The notes under the pieces are model-generated. The model worked only from the letters and a program-made list of their open reading frames with translations, ran no database searches and was not told the origin of the DNA. DNA of 17,353 bases, from the NCBI GenBank assembly GCA_947624765.1, contig CANQLS010000007.1:1-17353 (forward strand). The letters run 5' to 3'. Shown here in pieces: positions 1 to 7,171 of the stretch. Position numbers and translations under genes: made by a program. The stretch comes from an uncultured Clostridia bacterium (lineage in GTDB: Bacteria; Bacillota; Clostridia; TANB77; UBA1234). The first letter of the stretch is position 1. Every line of letters begins with the position of its first letter.

Positions 1-933
1 TACACTAAATGTCATAGATACGGTTGGTTCATCAATATCTACAAATGGAATAGCTTCTGGATGCTCTACATCTGCAATAGTTTCTCCTATATTAATATCT
101 GGAATACCTACAACTGCAATAATATCTCCAGCATTTGCCTCTGGAATTTCTATTCTTTTCAAACCAGCATATGTATAAATTTTTCCTATTTTCAAGTTTT
201 GAATTGTTCCGTCTTTACGACAAACAGCGACATTCTGTCCTTGCACAATAGTACCACGCTCTAACCTACCAATTGCTATTCTTCCAACATAATTATCATA
301 ATCAATACTAGAAACTAGCATTTGCATTGGTTCGTCAGGCTTTACATTTGGTGCATTTACATACTTGATAATAGTATCAAATAAAGGCTTCATATCAGTT
401 CCAGGCTCATCTAATTTTAGAGATGCAACACCTTGTTTTCCAGAAGCATAAACAACAGGAAAACCTAATTGCTCATCTGTTGCTGCTAAATCAAAAAATA
501 AATCTATTACTTCATCTACAACAGCTTCTGGTCTAGCACCTGGTCTATCAATTTTATTTAATACAACAATCGGTTTTAAATTAAGTGCTAATGCTTTTCT
601 TAACACAAATCTAGTTTGTGGCATAACACCTTCAAAAGCATCAACAAGTAAAATAACACCATCTACCATTTTTAATACTCTTTCAACTTCTCCACCAAAA
701 TCAGCATGACCTGGAGTATCAATAATATTAATTTTTACATCACCATAGTGAACCGCAGTATTTTTAGCTAAAATAGTAATGCCTCTTTCTTTCTCCAAAT
801 CATTAGAATCCATTACCCTTTCCTCTACATGTTCATTAGCTCTAAAAGTACCCGATTGTTTCAAAAGTGCATCAACCAATGTTGTCTTACCATGGTCAAC
901 GTGTGCAATAATCGCAACATTTCTAATTTCCAT
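1..933 (-). CDS. typA: Ribosome-associated GTPase TypA/BipA (N-terminal 311 residues, cut by window edge)
   Basis: A translational GTPase that binds the ribosome and is linked to stress and low-temperature ribosome assembly (family knowledge). The reading frame runs open from ATG at 933 to base 1. Visible G-domain motifs are AHVDHGKT (P-loop, residues 10-17), RGITI (50-54), DTPGH (72-76) and NKID (126-129). After the G domain comes the start of a beta-barrel domain II. The family is usually about 600 residues, so roughly half, including the BipA-specific C-terminal domain, lies outside the window. The start follows a GGAAGAAGGG-like purine-rich ribosome binding site. The short N-terminus (MEIRNVAIIAHVDHGKTT) and the HVEERVMDS segment fit TypA rather than EF-G or LepA. 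No promoter is evident directly upstream; a hairpin lies between it and the S1 gene. Confidence 0.95.
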   Translation of the reverse strand, partial: MEIRNVAIIAHVDHGKTTLVDALLKQSGTFRANEHVEERVMDSNDLEKERGITILAKNTAVHYGDVKINIIDTPGHADFGGEVERVLKMVDGVILLVDAFEGVMPQTRFVLRKALALNLKPIVVLNKIDRPGARPEAVVDEVIDLFFDLAATDEQLGFPVVYASGKQGVASLKLDEPGTDMKPLFDTIIKYVNAPNVKPDEPMQMLVSSIDYDNYVGRIAIGRLERGTIVQGQNVAVCRKDGTIQNLKIGKIYTYAGLKRIEIPEANAGDIIAVVGIPDINIGETIADVEHPEAIPFVDIDEPTVSMTFSV

Positions 934-979
934 TTATTTTCCCTTCTTCCATTTTCTTATACGCAGTATTTCATTTAAT

Positions 980-1005
980 TTGCCCGAGGTAACTTCCTCG
1001 GGCAA
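980..1005. terminator. GC-rich stem-loop between rpsA-like gene and typA, terminator-like
   Basis: A perfect 10-bp stem (980-989 with 996-1005, core TTGCCCGAGG) with a 6-base loop. On the plus strand it is followed by a T-rich tract (1006-1015). Both neighbouring genes run on the minus strand, where the hairpin is preceded by an A run but followed by AAATTAAATG, not T's. It may end the S1 transcript or lie in the typA leader. The polarity is unexplained. Confidence 0.5.
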
Positions 1006-1045
1006 TTGATTTTTTAATAAACATCTATCTAATTGTCTTTTAAAT

Positions 1046-2116
1046 CTATTCTTCTGGTGTAACTTCTTCTAATTCCCTAATTGAAAGTTCAATTCTCTTT
1101 TTGTCTAAGTCAATTTCTACTACTTTAGCTCTTACTACTTGACCTAATTCTAATACATCTTGTGGCTTAGAAATTCTTTTATGTGTGATATTAGAAATAT
1201 GTACTAATCCTTCTAATCCATTATCTAATTGTACAAAAGCTCCGAAAGGCTTCATACTAGTAACTTCTGCTTCTACAATATCGCCTACTTGATATTTCAC
1301 ATTTAACCAAGGATTATCTTCTGGTCTTTTATATCCTAAAGAAATTTTCTTAGTTTCTTTATCGAATGATAAAACATGAACTTGTATTGTTTGACCTACC
1401 TTTAATACTTCATTTGGATGTTTTATTGGTACCCAAGAAATCTCTGAAATATGAAGTAATCCATCAACACCGCCAATATCAACGAATGCACCATAATCAT
1501 TTAATTGTTTTACTGTTCCTTGATACTCTTTACCAACTTCAATATTGTTCCAAACTTCTTGTGAAGCTTTTTCTCTTTGCTCACTTACTACTTTTCTTTC
1601 AGAACCAACGATTTTTCTCTTTTCTGGATGATATTCAATAACTTTTAAAGTTAAGTTTTTACCTCTATATTCTGTTAAATCTGTAACTTTTTTTGCTAAT
1701 TGCGTTTGTGGTACAAATATTTTAATACCAACAGTTTCAGCAATTACACCACCGTTTACAACGTTTGTAACTTTAGCTTGTACTGGATTATTTTCTTTTA
1801 CATCATTTTCAAATTTTTCTCTCAATTGCTTTGTTTGTAATCTCTTTGTAGAAAGTAAAACATTACCTCTACCATCATTCATTTTCAAAATATATGCTTC
1901 TATTGTATCTCCAACTTTATATTTTTCAGACGGTACTTCATCACCATAAGAGAATTCCTCTTTTGGAACAATTCCATCTGCTTTGTAACCTAAGTCTACA
2001 AATATTTCATCACCTACAATATCTACAATTGTACCTGAAACTACAGTTCCTTCCTCTAATTTTTTCAATGAGTTTTCATATAACTCTGCAAAATTTTGTT
2101 CTTCATTTTTTGCCAT
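1046..2116 (-). CDS. rpsA: Ribosomal protein S1-like RNA-binding protein, four S1 domains
   Basis: A 356-residue protein made almost wholly of four S1 (OB-fold) RNA-binding domains at about residues 23-92, 110-175, 195-263 and 277-347. Domains 3 and 4 are the most canonical, with YGAFVDIGGVDGLLHISEIS and FGAFVQLDNGLEGLVHISNI; domain 2 is the most diverged. This fits the Bacillota rpsA/YpfD type, which is shorter than the six-domain proteobacterial S1. It binds mRNA and/or the 30S subunit (family knowledge). The frame is open to an ATG at 2170, but that lies at about the predicted transcription start of the promoter at 2176-2204. ATG 2116 (MAKNEEQ) sits 12 nt after an AAAGGA site and is preferred. 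plsC lies upstream on the same strand. The usual clostridial neighbour ispH is not here. Confidence 0.88.
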   Translation of the reverse strand: MAKNEEQNFAELYENSLKKLEEGTVVSGTIVDIVGDEIFVDLGYKADGIVPKEEFSYGDEVPSEKYKVGDTIEAYILKMNDGRGNVLLSTKRLQTKQLREKFENDVKENNPVQAKVTNVVNGGVIAETVGIKIFVPQTQLAKKVTDLTEYRGKNLTLKVIEYHPEKRKIVGSERKVVSEQREKASQEVWNNIEVGKEYQGTVKQLNDYGAFVDIGGVDGLLHISEISWVPIKHPNEVLKVGQTIQVHVLSFDKETKKISLGYKRPEDNPWLNVKYQVGDIVEAEVTSMKPFGAFVQLDNGLEGLVHISNITHKRISKPQDVLELGQVVRAKVVEIDLDKKRIELSIRELEEVTPEE

Positions 2117-2175
2117 AATTAAAACCATTCCTTTCATGCTATCTGCTAATTTGTTATTTTTCCATAACATTGTAT

Positions 2176-2204
2176 ATTATCTTACAAAACACCTTAATTG
2201 TCAA
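2176..2204 (-). promoter_or_regulatory. Sigma-A-type promoter for the S1 gene, overlapping the end of plsC
   Basis: On the minus strand TTGACA (2204-2199) and GATAAT (2181-2176) are separated by 17 bp. The -35 box lies inside the last codons of plsC. The predicted start near 2169 gives a leader of about 50 nt before ATG 2116. Confidence 0.65.
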
Positions 2205-2784
2205 CTAATTTTTTTATTTCTTCCATCAAATGATTAGTTAACGTAATTAAATCTCGAGGATTAATTGGATCTCTTTGATATGTACTTGTATCAATTGGCT
2301 TACCAACATGCATAGTAATTTTAGTAAAAGGCTTAAAAGTTCCCGAAATTCCCATAGGAATAATAGGCACGCCTCCAGCTTTAATAGCAATTAATGCAGC
2401 ACCTTTTTTAGGCTTTACGCCCTTTGCTAATCCATTTCTAGTTCCTTCCGGATAAATTGCTACCATATTCCCTTCATTTAAATATTGAATTGCCTTCTGA
2501 ATAGCTTCCTCACTTGCAGGTCCACGTTTTACTGGAAAACACCCCATATTAGTCATAAACCAACTTTTAAATTTTGTTTTAAAAAGTTCCTCTTTTGCCA
2601 TAACATAAAGCATTCTTTTTAGATGTATAACATATGCTACCGAGTCAAGTGCATGTATATGATTAGAACACAATAAAACCGGTCCTTCTTCAGGAATATT
2701 TTCTAATCCAGTTATTTTTATACGATAAATCAAATGGCCAATTATCCTAGAACCATTTACCACTAGCGATCTCCAAAAATTCAT
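2194..2784 (-). CDS. plsC: 1-acyl-sn-glycerol-3-phosphate acyltransferase (PlsC/LPLAT family)
   Basis: Transfers an acyl chain to position 2 of lysophosphatidic acid to give phosphatidic acid at the inner membrane face (family role). All four acyltransferase blocks are visible in 196 residues: NHIHALD (HX4D catalytic box, His42/Asp47), FPVKRG (83-88), EGTR (113-116) and VPIIP (139-143). The length is normal for the short Bacillota form. ATG 2784 follows GGGAG at good spacing. In many clostridia plsC sits between cmk and ispH-rpsA. Here only the plsC-rpsA adjacency survives, with an unknown membrane protein upstream. A weak TTGAAA-15-TATAAT match (2844-2818) could be its promoter. Confidence 0.93.
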   Translation of the reverse strand: MNFWRSLVVNGSRIIGHLIYRIKITGLENIPEEGPVLLCSNHIHALDSVAYVIHLKRMLYVMAKEELFKTKFKSWFMTNMGCFPVKRGPASEEAIQKAIQYLNEGNMVAIYPEGTRNGLAKGVKPKKGAALIAIKAGGVPIIPMGISGTFKPFTKITMHVGKPIDTSTYQRDPINPRDLITLTNHLMEEIKKLVDN

Positions 2785-2855
2785 TTTTTATTCTCCCATC
2801 CTCTTTTAATTTTTACCATTATATTATGCAACAATTCATTTCAAAAATAATATTC

Positions 2856-4589
2856 TCACTCCATCTCAAACTCTTCTTCAGGTTCTTCTGGAACAATTTC
2901 TTCATTAGGTATTCTAGTAAAAGAAGTACCAAGTAATCCCTGTTCGGCCAAGAATTTTCTATGCAATTCTTTATTATAACCAAATTGACGTCGCACCGAA
3001 GAGAAATTTATAGCTTTTTCCCATTCAACCAATGAATATGACATTGAAGTACCTGCTGCTATATATCTTTTCTTGCACACTTCTGTCATATCACGCACAA
3101 CATTTTGCATACTATCTTTATCACTATTCTTTTTAAACTCAGTAAAATCCTTCAATAAATTTTCGAACTCTTTTGGTACAGGATTATTTTTTTCCCACTT
3201 GATACTTCCCACATTATTTATAGCGATACTTTCTTCTTTTCCAAGCGAAGTAATAACGGAAATTTCATAACTTGGAAGCGCTTTTTCAAAATCACTAAGA
3301 TAATATTCCCATTTTACATCTTTCGATTTAGTTTTATAGTATTGTACTTCGTTCCAGCCATTTGCAATGGTTGTTTTTATATAATTTTCTACAACATTAT
3401 TAAAAACTGTTGCGTAAAATTCTTTACCATTACCATTTTCATAAGCATCTTCTAATCCGTCAAAAAACATGATTAATGCATCTTTATCCTCTAAATCTTT
3501 ATTTACGTTTTGATTTTTTAATGCTCTACTTAAATAAGTAATAGCAGCAGGTCTAACATCATATACTTCATTTATCCAATCTGATAGTTTTGGTTCTACT
3601 TCGACAACAGATTCTGTTGGATTATTTGGTATTATTTCAGGTATATGTTTTATAGCATAAGTGCCAAATTTAGCAATAGCAGCTGCAAGAATAAATGCCT
3701 TTATTCTTCTTTTATTTTTAGAATATATTTTTCTTGTAACTTTTGCCAATTGTTTCAAAATTTTTAATGTAACTTTTTTCCCAGTTTTTTTGCTTCTCAT
3801 TTCTCTATATAAAGGCGCAGAAGAATATTTCCCTCTACTTTGTCCTGGCTGTTCTTCATTTCGAATTTCTCTTTGCACTTTTTTAGGCGCATTTTTTTGT
3901 TGATGTTTAACTTCTTTTTCCCAATTAGTAAGTGCTTTTCTCATTTGCAACATATTTTTGTTATCTAATTCCTCAAGCAATGTTAAAAGAGTTTTCATAG
4001 CATTACCTTTTTCATTAATTTTCCAATCAGGTTTAAAATATAACTTATCAACTCGCTTCACATCATCTACTAAACTATCAATCCAATAATTTAAATCCGT
4101 ACAAATTCTGAGACTTTCTTCCATGTAATTATTTGTTTTCAATTTTTCTCTATATTCATCTGGAACTAATTTCTTAGCTTGCAGACCTTTAGATTCCATT
4201 TTTCCTTTACACGTAAGATAATAACATCGTCTATCAGAAATAATTTCGTTTAATCTTTTTATAAGTTCACGAATAGTCTCATTTTCTCCTACTGTTAAGC
4301 CATTTTTCTCTTTTCGAGCTAATCTATTTTTTTCGTACTCTTTATCTAATCCTAGCCAATGATACAATTTTTCAGCAAGAATTTCTGACTTAGTTCGTTT
4401 TACAGGAAGTTTTATTTCTTCTTTTGGAACATCATAATATCTTTTTAATCCTTCTAGCCTTGTACGCAAAAGGACTACGTCTCTGACATAATAATAAAAT
4501 TCAGTTCCTTCGGGTATCCCTAAAGTATAAGAAACAATATCATCTGCTTCAGATTCTAATGAGCCAGATTTAAAATCTTTTCTCCTCAT
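2856..4589 (-). CDS. Unrecognised 577-residue single-span membrane protein
   Basis: I do not recognise a family. The N-terminal part (1-290) is charged and mostly helical. A basic, Lys/Arg-rich stretch (about 263-296) leads into one hydrophobic segment (about 297-316, FILAAAIAKFGTYAI). By the positive-inside rule the N-terminal half should be cytoplasmic and the C-terminal 260 residues external. The protein ends in a strongly acidic tail (EEPEEEFEME). There is no signal peptide. Two Cys lie close together (RRCYYLTC, about 122-127). The start is well supported: ATG 4589 lies 7 nt after GGAGG, with a TTGCCA-17-TATAAT promoter above it, so the gene looks expressed. It is flanked by plsC and the MMPL operon, which give no functional hint. 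Codon use matches its neighbours. Confidence 0.85.
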   Translation of the reverse strand: MRRKDFKSGSLESEADDIVSYTLGIPEGTEFYYYVRDVVLLRTRLEGLKRYYDVPKEEIKLPVKRTKSEILAEKLYHWLGLDKEYEKNRLARKEKNGLTVGENETIRELIKRLNEIISDRRCYYLTCKGKMESKGLQAKKLVPDEYREKLKTNNYMEESLRICTDLNYWIDSLVDDVKRVDKLYFKPDWKINEKGNAMKTLLTLLEELDNKNMLQMRKALTNWEKEVKHQQKNAPKKVQREIRNEEQPGQSRGKYSSAPLYREMRSKKTGKKVTLKILKQLAKVTRKIYSKNKRRIKAFILAAAIAKFGTYAIKHIPEIIPNNPTESVVEVEPKLSDWINEVYDVRPAAITYLSRALKNQNVNKDLEDKDALIMFFDGLEDAYENGNGKEFYATVFNNVVENYIKTTIANGWNEVQYYKTKSKDVKWEYYLSDFEKALPSYEISVITSLGKEESIAINNVGSIKWEKNNPVPKEFENLLKDFTEFKKNSDKDSMQNVVRDMTEVCKKRYIAAGTSMSYSLVEWEKAINFSSVRRQFGYNKELHRKFLAEQGLLGTSFTRIPNEEIVPEEPEEEFEME

Positions 4590-4621
4590 TCACACGCCTC
4601 CATATACAAACTTATATTTTA

Positions 4622-4652
4622 ATTATACCATTTCATTGCTTTGGTGGCAATG
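4622..4652 (-). promoter_or_regulatory. Promoter of the 577-residue protein gene, with inverted repeat over the -35 box
   Basis: On the minus strand TTGCCA (4650-4645) and TATAAT (4627-4622) are spaced by 17 bp. A 6-bp inverted repeat, CATTGC (4634-4639) and GCAATG (4647-4652), covers the -35 region and could be a repressor site. The operator role is inference. Confidence 0.6.
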
Positions 4653-4747
4653 CTTAGAAACAAAAATGTATTATCTTAGAGGCATAATAATTTCAGCTAC
4701 TTGATAATCGCTTTATATTAAATAATTCTTCAATCTATGAAATCAAA

Positions 4748-4772
4748 ATGGCGGTCACTGGCCGCCACTACA
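4748..4772 (-). repeat. REP-like palindromic repeat, copy 1; also terminator-like for the MMPL operon
   Basis: One of three 25-bp copies in the window (others 15439-15463 and 15538-15562); 22/25 bases match the 15538 copy. The core forms a 7-bp GC stem, GGCGGTC / GGCCGCC, with a 3-base loop. On the minus strand the hairpin comes about 20 bases after the stop codon at 4794 and is followed by ATTTTGATTT, so it probably ends the tetR-MMPL-exported protein transcript. Confidence 0.7.
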
Positions 4773-4793
4773 TTCTCTTTTATTTTTTGAAAA

Positions 4794-6863
4794 TTATTTA
4801 ACAAATATTTTAAAAATCCAACCAAATAATTGATTTAAAATATATAATAATCTTTGTCCAAAGTTAAGAGTTTCATTTGTGTTTTCCATATCGTCATTTT
4901 CAACTTTAATCTTTTTTATATCTGGCGTTTTCAAAATAAATTGTACACTTTCCACATTCTCATTTTCACTATTTCCAAATGAAACTACCTTTGCATCTTT
5001 CTCAATATTAAATATTGTTGTTTTTTCTTCTACTTCGTCCCATTTATCATCTAAGATATTTTTCACTTCATTTTTAGAATTTTTTATAGCATTTGATTCT
5101 TTCGCAATGTTAATTAATTGATTATTTACATTTAGTAATTCATCTGTTGTCTTATCAGAACCTTGATAAATACTTGAACTTAAAGCGTTTAACATTGTTT
5201 GAAGATTATTAATCATACTTAAACTTAATACATCCATTTCATTAATTTCATTGATAAGTTGCTTCATATTATTAATTAAAGTATAAACATCTTCTTCATT
5301 TTCTGATAATTTATCACTATATTCTGTTGCAATGTTTATCATATTTTCCAAAGAAGTTACTACTTTTCTAGTATCACTTATAGTATCTTCAAACACCTCT
5401 GCATCTTCAGCATCTAATAATTTAGAAATAGTTCTTAACTGTGAACTTAATTCTTGCAAATCTTTAGAAGTATTTTTAGTATTTGGCAAATTGCTAGACA
5501 AACTCGACAATGTGTTACCTAAAGCATATAAACTTTTGCATACGCTTTGTGATTCTTCACTAATGTCCTCTAATGCCTCTGTTAATGCAGGATTAACTCC
5601 TCCTGTTAATTGTATTAATGTTTCTGATTGCACAGTGATTTTAGATAGAGTTTCTATCATATCACTCATGCTTTGCTGAATTTCGGCAAGCTCTGTACTT
5701 TTTGCACTCGACATATCTTCCAAAAGTTTATCTAAATCTTTCGTAACCATAGAAAGAGTTTTCATTAAATCGTTTAATTCATTAACATCTTTTGGCAAAT
5801 CCTCCGACATATCTTCAAGGATTTCTAAATCATCATCTAAATTAGAAATATTTGCTTTTAAATTTTTTGCCTCATCTGTTAAAGCATTTGATAATTCCAT
5901 AAAAATGCTGTATGTATTAGTCATATTATCTAAATCAACTTGAACATTTTGTATAATTGGTAAAACATCACTTAATATTTTTTTCAAATTTTCTATATCT
6001 TGATTACGTAATGAATTTAAACCATGAATTTCATTCACACCGCTTTTTATTTCTTTTACCCCCTCTGAAATTCCTGTTAACCCACTTGTCATACCATATA
6101 ACGAATTAAGTACCACATCTGTACTACTATTCATTGCATCAATAGCATTTTCCATTTCTCTTTTGTCCTCTGCCATTTCTGCAACTTCGTTTAATAAATC
6201 TCCACTTAGTGGAACCATCGCCATTGTAATACCATCCATTTGAAAATCATCTGTGCCTATTTCAATTGTCAAATTTGTAGACTGACCTGGTAACACAATA
6301 AACATTAATGTTTTAGAATTTCCATTATCAGTAATCATAGCTTCTTCTGATGATACACTTAAATATTGACTCATATCATAACTACCAGTTATTTCAAGAA
6401 TATAATTATTTTGATAATATGAATTTGCTTCTTTATTAGCATTAATTTTCAATTTAATTTTAACAAGTCCACTAGCGCCAAGCAATTCTTCTTTTTGAAT
6501 TTCCACACCATTTAATTCATACGAAATATTAAATGTCCAAGGAATTAAATTATAATATTCCTCCCCAACCTTTCCTGTATATGAAAAGCTCTTCTGCCCA
6601 CTAACATTCCACGTAATACCCGCTTCATTTTTTTCATAGTCTTCTTTGTTTGAAAGATTAGTTACCTCAGTAAAGTTTGTGTAATCAGTAATAGTATTAC
6701 TTCCATTCACTTCGCATTTATTGTATATATTTATCTCACTTACTTCTCCGTAATCACTTAAATTAATATATACCGTTTCGTTCTTCTTTTGTGTTGGCAC
6801 TGCTAATGCAATGCTATGAAATAAAATCATAGTAATCAATATAAAAACAACACATTTTTTCAT
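4794..6863 (-). CDS. Exported coiled-coil protein with YhgE/Pip-like heptad region, MMPL partner
   Basis: A 689-residue protein that I infer works with the MMPL transporter encoded just upstream. Residues 1-21 form a signal peptide (KK, then a hydrophobic core, cleavage after ALA). A beta-rich, Asn/Thr-rich domain follows (about 25-225). Then comes a long helical region with an xxxLxxG heptad stretch (GLTGISEGVKEIKSG) of the kind seen in YhgE/Pip-type proteins, and many Leu/Asp/Ser heptads typical of coiled coils. The last 20 residues are hydrophobic and basic (LLYILNQLFGWIFKIFVK), suggesting a C-terminal anchor. The frame is open to 6917, but ATG 6863 (MKKCVVFIL) begins the signal peptide, has an AAGGAAG site, and starts 1 base after the MMPL stop codon, implying translational coupling. 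The exact family name is uncertain. Confidence 0.8.
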   Translation of the reverse strand: MKKCVVFILITMILFHSIALAVPTQKKNETVYINLSDYGEVSEINIYNKCEVNGSNTITDYTNFTEVTNLSNKEDYEKNEAGITWNVSGQKSFSYTGKVGEEYYNLIPWTFNISYELNGVEIQKEELLGASGLVKIKLKINANKEANSYYQNNYILEITGSYDMSQYLSVSSEEAMITDNGNSKTLMFIVLPGQSTNLTIEIGTDDFQMDGITMAMVPLSGDLLNEVAEMAEDKREMENAIDAMNSSTDVVLNSLYGMTSGLTGISEGVKEIKSGVNEIHGLNSLRNQDIENLKKILSDVLPIIQNVQVDLDNMTNTYSIFMELSNALTDEAKNLKANISNLDDDLEILEDMSEDLPKDVNELNDLMKTLSMVTKDLDKLLEDMSSAKSTELAEIQQSMSDMIETLSKITVQSETLIQLTGGVNPALTEALEDISEESQSVCKSLYALGNTLSSLSSNLPNTKNTSKDLQELSSQLRTISKLLDAEDAEVFEDTISDTRKVVTSLENMINIATEYSDKLSENEEDVYTLINNMKQLINEINEMDVLSLSMINNLQTMLNALSSSIYQGSDKTTDELLNVNNQLINIAKESNAIKNSKNEVKNILDDKWDEVEEKTTIFNIEKDAKVVSFGNSENENVESVQFILKTPDIKKIKVENDDMENTNETLNFGQRLLYILNQLFGWIFKIFVK

Positions 6864-6864
6864 T

Positions 6865-7158
6865 TTACTTTGCTTCCTTTCTTTTCCTAAAAGTGGTTTT
6901 TTCAATAGCCTTATCAAATAGAACTAATATATGTGGTAAAAAGAAAATAACTAAAAACATACTTAACAATGTTCCTCGTCCAATTAATCCCCCAAGCTCT
7001 GATACAGCATTCATAGTTGAACCGAATTTAATTAGATAAGCTGCCGATACCAAAATTCCACCTGATGTAAGAATAGATGGTATACTCTTCGATACCGCAA
7101 TATCTGATGCTTCTCGTTTTTGATTATTTTTTCTTGCCTCCAAATAATGATTTGTCAT
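6865..7158 (-). pseudogene. MMPL/RND transporter, C-terminal fragment after frameshift
   Basis: This is the last part of the MMPL transporter, out of frame with the main part. The frame continues open up to 7185 and reads GATIDYAILMTNHYLEAR, which is the second RND-type DY transmembrane motif, directly following LIVSSIQL of the upstream piece. It holds about three membrane helices and ends in a basic tail (FRKRKEAK). ATG 7158 is an internal Met without a convincing ribosome binding site, so independent translation is unlikely. Joined to the upstream piece it would give about 688 residues, a normal MMPL length. Confidence 0.8.
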
Positions 7159-7171
7159 TAATATAGCATAA

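Noticed and set aside
61..264. Small plus-strand frame rich in Asn/Tyr/Ser over typA
   Set aside because: It is antisense to the conserved typA frame, with biased composition and no ribosome binding site.
2117..2170. Longer S1 protein starting at ATG 2170 (MLWKNNKL...)
   Set aside because: That codon lies at the predicted transcription start and has no ribosome binding site. ATG 2116 starts the conserved MAKNEE segment after AAAGGA.
5332..5679. Plus-strand open frame of 115 codons inside the exported protein gene
   Set aside because: A shadow of the coiled-coil gene on the other strand: low-complexity Ser/Leu/Val composition and no ribosome binding site. The same holds for the plus-strand frames over the S1, MMPL and M23 genes, and for the minus-strand frames over asnS and the PemK-like gene.
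6864..6917. Longer exported protein starting at 6917
   Set aside because: The extra 18 residues overlap the MMPL C-terminus in another frame. ATG 6863 gives a proper signal peptide and a ribosome binding site.
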